From Aeromonas lacus (GTDB taxonomy: Bacteria > Pseudomonadota > Gammaproteobacteria > Enterobacterales > Aeromonadaceae), in NCBI RefSeq assembly GCF_000764665.1, contig NZ_JRGM01000145.1:1-64000 (forward strand): DNA of 64,000 nt, in the 5' to 3' direction. This document shows positions 26,178-40,402 of the stretch, piece by piece. A program made the position numbers and the translations under genes. A model generated the notes under the pieces. The model did no database searches. It was not told the origin of the DNA and saw only the letters and a list, made by a program, of their open reading frames with translations. How positions within the stretch are numbered: the first letter of the stretch is position 1; every line of letters starts with the position of its first letter.

Positions 26178-27558
26178 ACCCCTTGAATACAGTCAGGAAA
26201 ATGACTTTGAAATCCAGTCCGAGCGACCAGTACTGGATGTACTTGAGATCGAACTTGACCCGCATCTCCATCTTGTCGAGGGTGTCGGTTTCACCACGAA
26301 ATCCATTTATCTGGGCCAGCCCGGTAATCCCCGGTTTAACCTTGTGGCGCAGCATGTAACGCTCCACCAGAGTGCGGTACTGCTCGTTGTGCGCCACGGC
26401 ATGGGGACGCGGCCCAACGATCGACATGGAACCCTGAATCACATTGAAAAACTGTGGCAGCTCATCCAGCGAGGTACGACGCAAGAACGCACCGAATGGT
26501 GTCACTCTGGGATCGCCTCTGGTTGCCTGAGTCACCACGGCATCATTCTCCATGACGCGCATGGAGCGAAATTTCCATACCTGGATCCGTTTCCCCCCCA
26601 GGCCGTAGCGATCCTGCTTGAAGAGCACAGGTCCGGGCGAAGAGAGACGCACCCCAAGAGCCACCAGCGCCATGACCGGAGAGATGAGCAGCAGGATGAG
26701 TGAACCCAGCACCAGATCTTCAATCCGTTTGAGCAGGGCGGCGCCCCCTTCAAACGGCGAATCGAAAAAGCTGAAGGTATAGATATCGCCTACCCGATCG
26801 ATGTGGGATACGGTCAGGCCGTACTCGTAGAAATCGGGTACCAGATAGGTATCTACCGTAGTGTCGGAGAGTTCGTAGAGGTAGTGATTGATGCGCTCCC
26901 GGGCAGTCAGGGGCAGCGCCAGATAGACTTCGTCGACCAGCCCTTTGCGGGCCAGCTCGAGCAGCTCGTCGACATCCCCCAGCAAGGGGCTGCGAGTCGG
27001 GTAACCGAAGCGCTCTTCGCTACGGGCATCGAAAAATCCGAGCATCTGGATATCGTGACGCGGGCTCTCCCACAGGGATTTTTCCAGCGCCAGTCCGGCC
27101 GGAGTCACGCCAATTATGGCCACACGCCGACAGCAGGAGGCACTGCTGAACCAGATGGTCACCAGCCGGTACAGCACCCGGTAACCGGTGGAAATGAGGC
27201 AGGCCATGGCAAGCCAAAGCACAGCCAGCTCCGGCGGGAAAGGGTGGTAGGGTTTAAAGATGGGAACCAGATAGACCAGCAGGTAGAGCAGGGTAGCTGT
27301 TACCAACCAGGAGAAGATGAGGCGCAGCAGAGACTGCGCCAGATGTTTACGAACCCGGCTGCAATAGAGCCCGGTATTCTGGGAAACCAGAAAGAAGACC
27401 ACCATGCCCAGCGTGGCCAGTGACATCTCGTCCAACCCATGAAACAAACCAAAGTGCCGCGAAAGCAGCACCATTGAGACTGAAATTCCCACCAGATCGA
27501 CAAAGCGGGAAAACAGACTGTGGCTCGCGTCTGCGAGCTTGATGATTCGTTTGTTCAT
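26155..27558 (-). CDS. undecaprenyl-phosphate hexose-1-phosphate transferase (WcaJ type)
   Basis: A 467-residue polyprenyl-phosphate sugar-1-phosphate transferase. About four N-terminal helices, a CoA-binding-like central domain (about 145-260), one re-entrant helix (about 283-305), and the catalytic domain with GPVLFKQDRYG, WKFRSMRV, RRTSLDELPQ and GPRPHAV motifs. It loads the first sugar, usually glucose-1-phosphate, on undecaprenyl phosphate and starts the EPS repeat. It is the first EPS gene, only 20 bp after glmU, with GAAGG before the ATG. Confidence 0.93.
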   Translation of the reverse strand: MNKRIIKLADASHSLFSRFVDLVGISVSMVLLSRHFGLFHGLDEMSLATLGMVVFFLVSQNTGLYCSRVRKHLAQSLLRLIFSWLVTATLLYLLVYLVPIFKPYHPFPPELAVLWLAMACLISTGYRVLYRLVTIWFSSASCCRRVAIIGVTPAGLALEKSLWESPRHDIQMLGFFDARSEERFGYPTRSPLLGDVDELLELARKGLVDEVYLALPLTARERINHYLYELSDTTVDTYLVPDFYEYGLTVSHIDRVGDIYTFSFFDSPFEGGAALLKRIEDLVLGSLILLLISPVMALVALGVRLSSPGPVLFKQDRYGLGGKRIQVWKFRSMRVMENDAVVTQATRGDPRVTPFGAFLRRTSLDELPQFFNVIQGSMSIVGPRPHAVAHNEQYRTLVERYMLRHKVKPGITGLAQINGFRGETDTLDKMEMRVKFDLKYIQYWSLGLDFKVIFLTVFKGFVGASAY

Positions 27559-27571
27559 GGGTCGCCTTCAT

Positions 27572-27590
27572 ACTGATATCACTTATCAGT
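27572..27590. other. hairpin at the glmU stop, no T tract
   Basis: 7-bp arms ACTGATA and TATCAGT (27572-27578, 27584-27590) with a 5-nt loop cover the glmU stop codon. In the minus direction no T run follows, so this is not a convincing terminator and read-through from glmU to the EPS operon is plausible. Confidence 0.45.
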
Positions 27591-28946
27591 TTTCTTGACC
27601 GGACGAGCCCAGTTCTTGATGTGACGCTGGGGTACCCGGGTAATCACGAGTTCATTTTCACCCACGTCCTTGGTAATAGTAGAGCCGGCACCCAGGGTGG
27701 CCCCTTTGCCGATGCGAACAGGCGCTACCAGTTGGGTATCAGAACCGACGAACACATCGTCCTCGATGATGGTCTGGAATTTGTTGACCCCGTCGTAGTT
27801 GCAGGTGATGGTACCGGCACCGATGTTCACCCCGGCTCCGATCTCGGCATCACCCAGATAGGTCAAATGACCACACTTGGAACCAACCCCAAGACGGGCT
27901 TTCTTCATCTCGACGAAGTTGCCAACGTGCGCATCCTGCTCCAGAACCGCCCCCGGACGCAAGCGGGTAAACGGACCCACTGAGCACTGATCTGCCACCT
28001 GTGCACCCTCGATAACCGAGTAGGGTTTCACCTCGGTGTGATCGCCAATGACACAATCTTTCAGTACGCAACCGGCTCCGATACGAACGTGATTGCCGAG
28101 AATCACCTTGCCCTCAATGATGACGTTTGCATCAATAACAACCTCTTCACCAATCTCCAAAACCCCACGCAAATCAAAGCGTGCGGGGTCGATCATGGTT
28201 GCACCTGCAATCATCAGTTTCTCGGCCTGCATCTGCTGATAACTGCGCTCAAGTTGGGCCAATTGCACCCGATTGTTGGCCCCTTCCACTTCAGCGGCGC
28301 GCTCCGGATGAACGGCGGCAATCGGGCAATTATCGTCGTGAGCCATGGCGATCACATCGGTCAGATAGAACTCGCCCTGGGCGTTTTTGTTATCGAGACG
28401 AGACAGCCATTGACGCAACTGGCCCCCATTGGCCACCAACACGCCGGTGTTCACCTCACGGATCGCCAGCTGTTCGGCATTGGCATCCTTCTGCTCGACG
28501 ATGCCGACTACCTGACCATTTTCACGGACGATGCGGCCATAGCCAGTGGGGTTGTCCAGCACCACGGTCAGCAGTGCCATCCCGTTTTCCGCTTTGGCGG
28601 CGAGCAAACGCTGCAGGGTCTCGGGCTGGATCAGCGGGGTATCGCCGTACAGTACCAGCACATCATCCTCATCCTTCCAGAACGGGATGGCTTGGGCAAC
28701 GGCGTGACCGGTTCCCATCTGCTGGGCTTGCAGCACCCAGTTGACATCAGCCGCCACGATCCGCTCTTTCAGCAGCTCGGCACCGTGGCCATAAACCAGA
28801 TGCAACTGCTCGGCACCGACCTGACGGGCGGTATCGATCACATGGGAGACCATGGGTTTGTTGGCGACCGGGTGCAGTACCTTGGGCAGGGAGGAGCGCA
28901 TGCGGGTGCCTTTACCCGCAGCCAGGATCACGACGTTGAGGGACAT
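27579..28946 (-). CDS. glmU: bifunctional UDP-GlcNAc pyrophosphorylase / GlcN-1-P acetyltransferase
   Basis: GlmU makes UDP-N-acetylglucosamine for peptidoglycan, LPS and EPS. The 455-residue protein has the uridyltransferase motif [18 protein letters not shown] (about 8-25), the QQMGTGHA and YGDTPLI motifs, and a C-terminal hexapeptide beta-helix (about 250-440, with [11 protein letters not shown] and [10 protein letters not shown]). Full length for the family. It lies between atpC and the EPS operon; in many relatives glmS would follow directly. Confidence 0.98.
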   Translation of the reverse strand: MSLNVVILAAGKGTRMRSSLPKVLHPVANKPMVSHVIDTARQVGAEQLHLVYGHGAELLKERIVAADVNWVLQAQQMGTGHAVAQAIPFWKDEDDVLVLYGDTPLIQPETLQRLLAAKAENGMALLTVVLDNPTGYGRIVRENGQVVGIVEQKDANAEQLAIREVNTGVLVANGGQLRQWLSRLDNKNAQGEFYLTDVIAMAHDDNCPIAAVHPERAAEVEGANNRVQLAQLERSYQQMQAEKLMIAGATMIDPARFDLRGVLEIGEEVVIDANVIIEGKVILGNHVRIGAGCVLKDCVIGDHTEVKPYSVIEGAQVADQCSVGPFTRLRPGAVLEQDAHVGNFVEMKKARLGVGSKCGHLTYLGDAEIGAGVNIGAGTITCNYDGVNKFQTIIEDDVFVGSDTQLVAPVRIGKGATLGAGSTITKDVGENELVITRVPQRHIKNWARPVKKTDK

Positions 28947-28998
28947 AAATTGACCTTTGGAACATGAGGAAATACTCGGCGGAGTCTATCCAACGGGC

Positions 28999-29029
28999 AA
29001 AAAAAAAGCGACCCGAAGGTCGCTTTTTA
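28999..29029 (-). terminator. terminator after the atp operon
   Basis: A 7-bp stem with tetraloop (arms 29007-29013 and 29018-29024), CGAA on the plus strand and TTCG on the minus strand, stands 17 bp past atpC. On the minus strand it is followed by nine Ts. It separates the atp operon from glmU; the plus strand also has a short T run. Confidence 0.92.
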
Positions 29030-29040
29030 CATCACCGTTA

Positions 29041-29469
29041 TTAGCGGTAATTCTTTTTGACGATATCGATGACTCGCAGTTGAGCCATCGCCTTGGCCAG
29101 CTCGGTAGCGGCCTGGGCATAGTCCATATCGCCATGGGAGCTGTGGATCCGCTCTTCGGCTGCGCGCTTGGCTTCCTGGGCTTTCGCCTCATCCAAGTCA
29201 TCGGCACGAATCGCGGTGTCCGCCAGCACGGTCACGGCTTCGGGTTGTACTTCCAGCATACCGCCGGAGATGTACAGCACCTCTTCAGTTCCATTCTGCT
29301 TCACCAAGCGGACCAGGCCCGGCTTGATGGCAGTCAGCAACGGAGCATGACCGTGGCGGAGACCCAACTCACCTTCGGAGCCTGATACCTGAGCGGATTG
29401 CACGCGACCGGAAAACAGTTTTCCTTCGGCGCTCACCACATCCAGGTGAAAGGAGATCATCTCAGCCAT
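29041..29469 (-). CDS. atpC: ATP synthase epsilon subunit
   Basis: A 142-residue F1 epsilon subunit: N-terminal beta-sandwich ([39 protein letters not shown]) and C-terminal two-helix hairpin. It links the rotor to the c ring and inhibits ATP hydrolysis. Last gene of the atp operon, 18 bp after atpD. Confidence 0.98.
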   Translation of the reverse strand: MAEMISFHLDVVSAEGKLFSGRVQSAQVSGSEGELGLRHGHAPLLTAIKPGLVRLVKQNGTEEVLYISGGMLEVQPEAVTVLADTAIRADDLDEAKAQEAKRAAEERIHSSHGDMDYAQAATELAKAMAQLRVIDIVKKNYR

Positions 29470-29487
29470 GGGCCCTCCAGTAGAGGC

Positions 29488-30909
<1,422 letters not shown>

Positions 30910-31776
30910 TTACACCGCAGCAGCACCGGATACGATCTCTGTCAGCTCCTGGGTAATACTGGCCTGACGGGCCTTGTTGTATACCAGTTGCAGATCGTTA
31001 ATCAGGTTACCGGCGTTGTCAGTCGCGGCTTGCATGGCAACCATTCGGGCTGCCTGTTCACTTGCCAAGTTTTCCACTACACCCTGGTACACCTGGGATT
31101 CGACATAGCGAACCAGCAGGGTATCCAGCAGCTTCTTGGGATCCGGCTCATAGAGGTAATCCCAGTGGTGTTTCTTGGCGAGCTTGCTGTCTTCAGTTAC
31201 GGGCAAAGGCAGCAGTTGATCGACCCGTGGTTGCTGCACCATGGTGTTGACGAACTTGTTGTACACCAGATACAGCTTGTCAATCTCACCGTTGTCGTAA
31301 GCCTTCAGCATGACCTTGACTGAACCAATCAGGTCATTGACGCTCGGACTATCGCCCAGTCCTGCGACATGAGCTTTAACCTTGGCGCCGTGCCGTTCAA
31401 AGAAGTTGGAGGCCTTGTTACCGATCAGTGCCAGGTCAACCTTGGCACCTTTCGCGCTCCATTGCTTCATATCATTGAGGGCAGCCTTGAACAGGTTAAT
31501 GTTCAAACCGCCACACAGGCCACGGTCGGTGGAGACGACGATGTAACCCACTCGCTTGACCTCACGTTCGATGAGGTAGGGGTGCTTGTATTCCAAGTTC
31601 CCCTGAGCGATATGGCCGATCACCTTGCGCATGGTTTCAGCGTACGGACGGCTGGCAGACATGCGTTCCTGCGCACGGCGCATTTTGCTTGCTGCCACCA
31701 TTTCCATAGCGCCGGTGATCTTCTGAGTGTTTTTCACACTCCCGATCTTGTTACGTATCTCTTTTGCGCCGGCCAT
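30910..31776 (-). CDS. atpG: ATP synthase gamma subunit
   Basis: A 288-residue central-stalk subunit beginning [27 protein letters not shown] and ending [20 protein letters not shown], both hallmark helices. It turns inside the alpha3-beta3 head. Spacing to neighbours (43 bp from atpA, 33 bp to atpD) is normal for the operon. Confidence 0.98.
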   Translation of the reverse strand: MAGAKEIRNKIGSVKNTQKITGAMEMVAASKMRRAQERMSASRPYAETMRKVIGHIAQGNLEYKHPYLIEREVKRVGYIVVSTDRGLCGGLNINLFKAALNDMKQWSAKGAKVDLALIGNKASNFFERHGAKVKAHVAGLGDSPSVNDLIGSVKVMLKAYDNGEIDKLYLVYNKFVNTMVQQPRVDQLLPLPVTEDSKLAKKHHWDYLYEPDPKKLLDTLLVRYVESQVYQGVVENLASEQAARMVAMQAATDNAGNLINDLQLVYNKARQASITQELTEIVSGAAAV

Positions 31777-31819
31777 CTCTTACTCTCCATCAGGTGGCAG
31801 CTCGCGCTGCCACACACGC

Positions 31820-33361
<1,542 letters not shown>

Positions 33362-33376
33362 GCTCTAATACCCCAA

Positions 33377-33910
33377 TCAAGATTGCAGCGCGTCAGCCAT
33401 GCGATCCAGCTTACCGCGGACTGTGCCGTCGATTACCAGATCACCGGCCTTGATGAGCACCCCGGCCATCAAGGACGCATCAATGCTGCAATTCAGCTTC
33501 ACTTTGCGCGCGAGACGTTGTTCCAGAGAAGCCTGAATATTGGCTTTCTGCTGGTCGGTCAGTGCAATCGCCGATGTCACGTCAGCCTGAACTTCTTTAT
33601 CCAGTTCAGCCTTGAACACCACAAATTCGGCAACGACCGCCGGCAGCACACCCAAGCGACCATTCTCAGCCATTACCCGGATCAGGTTCTGGCCATGCTC
33701 GTCGAGTTGCTCACCGCAGATGCTGACAAACAGTTTTGCCAGCTCTTCGGCAGCCACAGAGCCGTTTACCAGGGAGTGGATGGTCTCGTTCTTCGCTACT
33801 TCCGCAGCGAAGCTGAGCATCCCCAGCCACTGATCAACCGCCTTGTGCTCAACGGCAAACTCGAAAGCAGCCTTGGCGTAGGGGCGAGCGATTGTAGTCA
33901 GTTCAGACAT
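33377..33910 (-). CDS. atpH: ATP synthase delta subunit
   Basis: A 177-residue peripheral-stalk subunit, starting [18 protein letters not shown], with the C-terminal [20 protein letters not shown]. It clamps the F1 head to the b-subunit stalk. In its standard place between atpF and atpA. Confidence 0.97.
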   Translation of the reverse strand: MSELTTIARPYAKAAFEFAVEHKAVDQWLGMLSFAAEVAKNETIHSLVNGSVAAEELAKLFVSICGEQLDEHGQNLIRVMAENGRLGVLPAVVAEFVVFKAELDKEVQADVTSAIALTDQQKANIQASLEQRLARKVKLNCSIDASLMAGVLIKAGDLVIDGTVRGKLDRMADALQS

Positions 33911-33923
33911 AGCCCCGTTCCCG

Positions 33924-34394
33924 TTACAGTTCTGCTACCAGTTTGTCGACGATGTCGCTGTTGGCAGCCTGGTCGATTTGGCGCGCCAGGATCTTCTCTG
34001 CACCAGCAATGGCAAGAGCAGCAACCTGCTTGCGCAGTTCTTCTTTGGCACGATGACGTTCAGCTTCAATCTCGGCACGGCCTTGAGCCAGGATTTTCTC
34101 CCGCTCAGACTGAGCTCCGACAGTTGCCTCATCAATGATCTGGGCCTTGCGTTTGTTGGCCTGTTCAATGATTTCAGCAGCCTGGAGCTTGGCTTCTTTC
34201 AGCTGATCGACGGCGTTGGCCTTGGCCAAATCCAGATCTTTCTTGGCACGCTCTGCAGAAGAGAGACCGTCAGCAATAGCTTTTTGACGGGCTTCGATGG
34301 CAGCAATCAACGGCGGCCATACGTACTTCATGCAAAACACTACGAAGAAGAAAAAAGCAATTGCTTGGCCGAGGAGGGTGGCGTTGATATTCAC
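33924..34394 (-). CDS. atpF: ATP synthase b subunit
   Basis: A 156-residue Fo subunit: one N-terminal membrane helix (about 5-25, [20 protein letters not shown]) followed by a long charged coiled coil. Two copies form the peripheral stalk. Same length as the E. coli protein. Confidence 0.97.
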   Translation of the reverse strand: MNINATLLGQAIAFFFFVVFCMKYVWPPLIAAIEARQKAIADGLSSAERAKKDLDLAKANAVDQLKEAKLQAAEIIEQANKRKAQIIDEATVGAQSEREKILAQGRAEIEAERHRAKEELRKQVAALAIAGAEKILARQIDQAANSDIVDKLVAEL

Positions 34395-34411
34395 AGCCGA
34401 TGTCCTCTTTA

Positions 34412-34704
<293 letters not shown>

Positions 34705-34753
34705 TTATTTAGATGTAATTGATTGTATAAAAAGGATTATTTGAGTCGCATTA

Positions 34754-35952
<1,199 letters not shown>

Positions 35953-36014
35953 TACAGAACTGTAAAAAATCGGGATCCGAAGACCCCATGTTAACAGCTC
36001 TAAAAGCCGGTCAA

Positions 36015-36042
36015 ATTATACCCTTGAGGGCCACTATTGCAA
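36015..36042 (-). promoter_or_regulatory. sigma70-type promoter of the atp operon
   Basis: On the minus strand TTGCAA (36037-36042) and TATAAT (36015-36020) are 16 bp apart; the -10 is a perfect consensus. It lies about 62 bp upstream of the annotated atpI start, in the 190-bp gap between parB and atpI, and would drive atpIBEFHAGDC. The rest of the gap is AT-rich with no other recognisable element. Confidence 0.75.
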
Positions 36043-36142
36043 TATGACAAAAATCCTTAATTTTTGCGGCTTTCAGCGCAAAATCAGGGTTATGCCCATA
36101 TCAAAAGGAATGGATGTTTTATTACTACAAAAAGCGTAAAAA

Positions 36143-37051
36143 TCACGATTCCGACACGCCAAAATAGCCCAATATGCGGTCCAAATCGGACAAGTTCTCG
36201 TAACTAATTACTAACTTTCCGCTATCCCGCTTGCCAGGCTGAAGTTGTACCTGATTGCCAATTTTTTCAGCCAGCTGGCGCTCCAGGTAACCGAACTGGG
36301 GATCGCGAACCGGCTCGACCTTGGTTTTTGCCGGCTCCAGCGCCTTTTGCACCAGCTTTTCGGTATCGCGCACGGTCAGCCCTTTCTGGGCAACCAGCTT
36401 GGCCAGTTCGGACTGGGCCTGACCACTCAGGGCCAGCAGGGCACGGGCGTGGCCCATGTCGAGATCGCCATGCTCGACGAAACGCTTCACGTCATCGTTG
36501 AGCTGGTTGAGACGCAACAGGTTGGTTACCGTGGTGCGGGACTTGCCCACTGCCTCGGCCACCTGCTGGTGGGTGAGTTCAAATTCGGTCAGCAGTCGCT
36601 GCAGGGCGACGGCCTCTTCGATGGCATTGAGATCTTCACGCTGGATGTTCTCAATCAGCGCGATGGCCACCGCCGCTTCGTCAGGCACATCCTTGACGAT
36701 GCAGGGCACCACTTCAAGCCGGGCCAGCTGGGACGCGCGCCAGCGCCGCTCGCCAGCGATGATTTCAAAAGAGTGTTCGGCGACCGGGCGCACCACGATG
36801 GGCTGGATCACCCCCTGGGCGCGGATGGAGTTGGCCAGCTCTTCCAGCGCATCCTGCGACATGTCCTTGCGCGGCTGGTATTTGCCCGAGTGCAGCCACT
36901 CCACCGGCAGCTTGCGCAGCTCACCCTGATTGGTCGGGGCCATAGCCTGCTCGGTACGTTGATCGCTCATCACCTGTTTCTGGCGGGCAGCCGTGCTGGT
37001 ACTGAGCAGAGCATCCAGCCCCTTGCCCAGTCCACGTTTTTTCGGAGTCAT
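36143..37051 (-). CDS. parB: chromosome partitioning protein ParB
   Basis: A 302-residue ParB/Spo0J. The N-terminal CTPase/nuclease-fold domain has GERRWRASQLA (Gly100-Ala110) and ENIQRE (134-139); the HTH that binds parS follows (about 155-185, THQQVAEAVGKSRTTVTNLLRL), and a C-terminal dimer domain ends the protein. It loads on parS and spreads as a CTP clamp. Four parS sites occur in this window at 51.9-63.1 kb. It overlaps parA by 4 bp. Confidence 0.97.
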   Translation of the reverse strand: MTPKKRGLGKGLDALLSTSTAARQKQVMSDQRTEQAMAPTNQGELRKLPVEWLHSGKYQPRKDMSQDALEELANSIRAQGVIQPIVVRPVAEHSFEIIAGERRWRASQLARLEVVPCIVKDVPDEAAVAIALIENIQREDLNAIEEAVALQRLLTEFELTHQQVAEAVGKSRTTVTNLLRLNQLNDDVKRFVEHGDLDMGHARALLALSGQAQSELAKLVAQKGLTVRDTEKLVQKALEPAKTKVEPVRDPQFGYLERQLAEKIGNQVQLQPGKRDSGKLVISYENLSDLDRILGYFGVSES

Positions 37052-37851
37052 ACGCTCTCTCGGTCTGCGATGGTCGCCTGACGTTCCTGCTCCTGGCGGC
37101 GCAGGATCTCGCCAGCCAGAGCCAGGTAGGCCTTGGCGCCCACCGATGATTTGTCATAGTGCATGGCCGGCGCACCGAAACTCGGCGCCTCCGCCAGTCT
37201 GACGTTGCGGGGAATGATGGTGCGGTAGACCTTGTCGCCGAAGTGCTGTTTTAGCTGATCGGACACATCATTGGCCAGCCGGTTGCGGTGATCGTACATG
37301 GTACGCAGCACCCCTTCGATCTTGAGATCGGGATTGACCACGGCAGCCAGCTTGCTGATGGTGTCGACCAGGGCGGTGAGCCCCTCCAGCGCGTAGTATT
37401 CGCACTGCATGGGCACCAGCACGGAGTCGGCGGCGGCCATGGCATTCACGGTCAGCATGTTGAGGGAAGGGGGACAGTCGATGAAGACGTAGTCGTACTT
37501 GTCCCGCACCGAGGCCAGCGCATTGCGCAGGCGGATCTCGCGGGCGAAAAATTCCATCAGGCGGATTTCGGCCGCGGTCACGTCGGCGTTGGCGGCGATC
37601 AGGTGATAGCCACCGGAAGTTTCGGGGATGATCACCTCGCTGATGGGGGCATCTTCGATCAGCAGCTCATAGGCTGTACGCTCGACTTCGTACTTGTCGA
37701 CGCCGCTGCCCATGGTGGCATTGCCCTGCGGATCCAGATCGATCACCAGCACCTTGCGCCGGGTGGCGGCCATGGAGGCGGCCAGGTTCACACAGGTGGT
37801 GGTTTTACCCACTCCACCCTTCTGGTTGGCTATGGCAATGACTTTTCCCAC
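37048..37851 (-). CDS. parA: chromosome partitioning ATPase ParA
   Basis: A 267-residue Soj/ParA ATPase without an N-terminal HTH, with the deviant Walker A KGGVGKTTT (about 11-19), DLDPQGNAT and FIDCPPSLN. It binds DNA non-specifically and moves ParB-parS complexes. The arrangement mnmG-rsmG-parA-parB is conserved next to origins in many bacteria. Confidence 0.97.
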   Translation of the reverse strand: MGKVIAIANQKGGVGKTTTCVNLAASMAATRRKVLVIDLDPQGNATMGSGVDKYEVERTAYELLIEDAPISEVIIPETSGGYHLIAANADVTAAEIRLMEFFAREIRLRNALASVRDKYDYVFIDCPPSLNMLTVNAMAAADSVLVPMQCEYYALEGLTALVDTISKLAAVVNPDLKIEGVLRTMYDHRNRLANDVSDQLKQHFGDKVYRTIIPRNVRLAEAPSFGAPAMHYDKSSVGAKAYLALAGEILRRQEQERQATIADRESV

Positions 37852-37877
37852 ACTATCCCCTAAATGAAACTGCGACC

Positions 37878-38504
37878 CTATTCGGGCTGGATATGTTTGA
37901 ATTCCAGCAGATGACGTTCGCCTTCCAGCTCCGGCACCCGCAACTCATGACAGGCTACCAGACGGATATTGGCAGGCAACTGGGCCAGCTCCTCTGCGGG
38001 ATATTGTCCCTTGAGCGCGAGGAAGCTGCCCTGTTCTGACGGCAGGTGGTGACACCAGCTCAGCATGTCCTCCAGCGAAGCGAACGCTCTGCTGAGTACA
38101 CCATCAAACCCGACTTCGGGTTGATACTCTTCCACCCGGGATTTGATCGGCGTCACATTGGTCAACCCCAGCTCCAGAATGACCTGGCGGATGAAGTTGA
38201 TCCGTTTGCCCAGACTGTCCAGCAGAACGAACTGCTTGTCCGGGTTGATGATGGCCAGCGGCAGTCCAGGCAAGCCGGGACCGGTCCCCACATCGATGAA
38301 GCGCTCCCCATGCAAGTGGGGGCTTACCACCAGACTGTCGAGGATATGCTTGACCAGCATGGCGTCCGGATCACGAACCGAGGTGAGATTGTAAGCCTTG
38401 TTCCACTTGTGCAGCAACTCGACCAGCTGCACCAGTTGGCTCTTTTGGGTATCGGTGATAACAATTCCGGCCTGCATGAGCAGGCCGTTCAATCTTTCCA
38501 ACAT
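37878..38504 (-). CDS. rsmG: 16S rRNA m7G527 methyltransferase
   Basis: A 208-residue Rossmann methyltransferase that uses S-adenosylmethionine; the motif [17 protein letters not shown] (about 64-80) is the SAM loop. It methylates G527 of 16S rRNA; its loss gives low-level streptomycin resistance in other bacteria. It lies 8 bp after mnmG and is co-transcribed with it and probably parAB. Confidence 0.97.
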   Translation of the reverse strand: MLERLNGLLMQAGIVITDTQKSQLVQLVELLHKWNKAYNLTSVRDPDAMLVKHILDSLVVSPHLHGERFIDVGTGPGLPGLPLAIINPDKQFVLLDSLGKRINFIRQVILELGLTNVTPIKSRVEEYQPEVGFDGVLSRAFASLEDMLSWCHHLPSEQGSFLALKGQYPAEELAQLPANIRLVACHELRVPELEGERHLLEFKHIQPE

Positions 38505-38512
38505 GGGATTCC

Positions 38513-40402
38513 TCAGGCTGTTTTACGCAGCAGGCCGTGTTTTTTCAGGTGCACCAGCAGAATGGAGATGGCCGCCGGGGTGATGCCGGAGATGCGGGAA
38601 GCCTGACCGATGGTCTGCGGCTTGGCATCGTTGAGCTTGGCTTTCACCTCGTTGGAGAGGCCATTCACATCGCGATAGTCGAGATCCAGCGGCAACAGGG
38701 TGTTCTCGTTGCGCAGCTGCTTCTCCACTTCGTCCTGCTGACGATCGATGTAACCGGCGTACTTGATCTGGATTTCCACCTGCTCGGCAGCGGCAGGATC
38801 CGCCACGGCAGGGCCGATCCCGTCGATGGTCATCAGGGCATCGTAGGTCACTTCCGGACGACGCAGCAGCTCTTCCAGGCTCTGTTCGCGCGTCAGCGGG
38901 GTGTTGACCAGGGCGTTGACCGCCTCCAGCGACGGATGCTGCGGGTGGATCCAGGTCGAGCGCATACGCTGACGCTCCAGCTCTACCTGCTCCATCTTGG
39001 CGTTGAACTTGCTCCAGCGCTCGTCATCCACCAGACCCAGCTCGCGACCGATGGTGGTCAGGCGGATATCGGCGTTGTCTTCACGCAGCAGCAGACGATA
39101 TTCGGCACGGCTGGTGAACATGCGATAGGGTTCACGGGTACCCAGGGTGGAGAGGTCGTCCATCATCACGCCCATGTAGGCCTGATCCCGGCGAGGGTTC
39201 CAGGGATCCTTGTCCTGCGCACGCAGGGCTGCGTTCAGACCGGCCATCAGGCCTTGTGCTGCCGCCTCTTCGTAACCGGTCGTCCCGTTGATCTGGCCAG
39301 CGAAGAACAGGTTTGGAATGCACTTGCTCTCCATGTTGGCCTTGAGATCCCGCGGATCGAAGAAATCGTACTCGATGGCATAACCCGGGCGGGTGATGTG
39401 GGCATTCTCGAAGCCGCGCACGGAGCGAACGATCTGCACCTGCACGTCAAACGGCAAGCTGGTGGAGATCCCGTTCGGGTAGAGCTCGTGGGTGGTCAGG
39501 CCTTCCGGCTCGACGAAGATCTGGTGCGCAGTCTTGTCGGCAAAGCGGGTGATCTTGTCCTCGATCGACGGGCAGTAGCGCGGGCCGATCCCTTCGATCA
39601 CCCCGGCGTACATGGGGCTGCGATCCAGGTTATTGCGGATCACATCATGGGTGCGCTCGTTGGTATGGGTTACGTAGCAAGGCACCTGACGGGGATGCTG
39701 GCTGGCATCACCGATGAAAGAGAATACCGGACGCGGATCGTCACCGTGCTGCTCCTGCATTACGGAGAAATCGACGCTGCGGGCATCGATGCGGGGCGGA
39801 GTGCCGGTCTTGAGGCGATCGATGCGCAGCGGCAGTTCGCGCAGGCGCTGGGCGAGGGCGATCGAGGGAGGATCCCCGGCACGGCCGCCCTTGTAGTTCT
39901 CCATCCCGATATGGATCAAACCATTCAGGAAAGTGCCTACAGTCAACACCACAGTCTTGCCGCTAATGCGGATCCCGCTCTGGGTCACCACACCGGCAAC
40001 ACGATCCCCGTCCATGATGAGATCGTCACAGGCCTGCTGGAAGATCTTCAGGTTGGGGTAGTTCTCCAGCATCTGGCGTACGACAGCCTTGTAAAGCAGG
40101 CGATCTGCCTGAGCGCGGGTAGCGCGTACTGCTGGCCCTTTGGATGAGTTGAGAGTGCGGAACTGGATCCCGCCAAGATCGATGGCTCGAGCCATGATCC
40201 CGCCGAGAGCGTCAACTTCCTTGACCAGGTGTCCCTTGCCGATCCCGCCGATCGCCGGGTTGCAGGACATATGCCCCAGCGTATCGATATTGTGGGTCAG
40301 CAACAGGGTATTCATGCCCATACGGGCTGCCGCTGTTGCTGCTTCGGTTCCGGCATGACCGCCACCGACGACGATCACATCAAATTGTTCATGGTATTGC
40401 AT
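38513..40402 (-). CDS. mnmG: tRNA uridine-5-carboxymethylaminomethyl modification enzyme MnmG
   Basis: A 629-residue FAD enzyme (GidA) with the dinucleotide fold [15 protein letters not shown] (about 8-22) and the family motifs [14 protein letters not shown] and [10 protein letters not shown]-like segment [14 protein letters not shown]. With MnmE it modifies U34 of several tRNAs. The ATG at 40402 (MQYHEQFDV) has an AAGGTGAT ribosome site; an in-frame ATG 7 codons earlier is unlikely. It borders oriC, as in E. coli. Confidence 0.97.
   Translation of the reverse strand: MQYHEQFDVIVVGGGHAGTEAATAAARMGMNTLLLTHNIDTLGHMSCNPAIGGIGKGHLVKEVDALGGIMARAIDLGGIQFRTLNSSKGPAVRATRAQADRLLYKAVVRQMLENYPNLKIFQQACDDLIMDGDRVAGVVTQSGIRISGKTVVLTVGTFLNGLIHIGMENYKGGRAGDPPSIALAQRLRELPLRIDRLKTGTPPRIDARSVDFSVMQEQHGDDPRPVFSFIGDASQHPRQVPCYVTHTNERTHDVIRNNLDRSPMYAGVIEGIGPRYCPSIEDKITRFADKTAHQIFVEPEGLTTHELYPNGISTSLPFDVQVQIVRSVRGFENAHITRPGYAIEYDFFDPRDLKANMESKCIPNLFFAGQINGTTGYEEAAAQGLMAGLNAALRAQDKDPWNPRRDQAYMGVMMDDLSTLGTREPYRMFTSRAEYRLLLREDNADIRLTTIGRELGLVDDERWSKFNAKMEQVELERQRMRSTWIHPQHPSLEAVNALVNTPLTREQSLEELLRRPEVTYDALMTIDGIGPAVADPAAAEQVEIQIKYAGYIDRQQDEVEKQLRNENTLLPLDLDYRDVNGLSNEVKAKLNDAKPQTIGQASRISGITPAAISILLVHLKKHGLLRKTA

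Noticed and set aside
27572-27590. Terminator between glmU and the EPS operon
   Set aside because: The hairpin has a weak 7-bp AT-rich stem and no T run in the direction of transcription.
38537-40147. 536-codon plus-strand open frame opposite mnmG
   Set aside because: Antisense to an unmistakable MnmG; composition follows from the other strand's codons.
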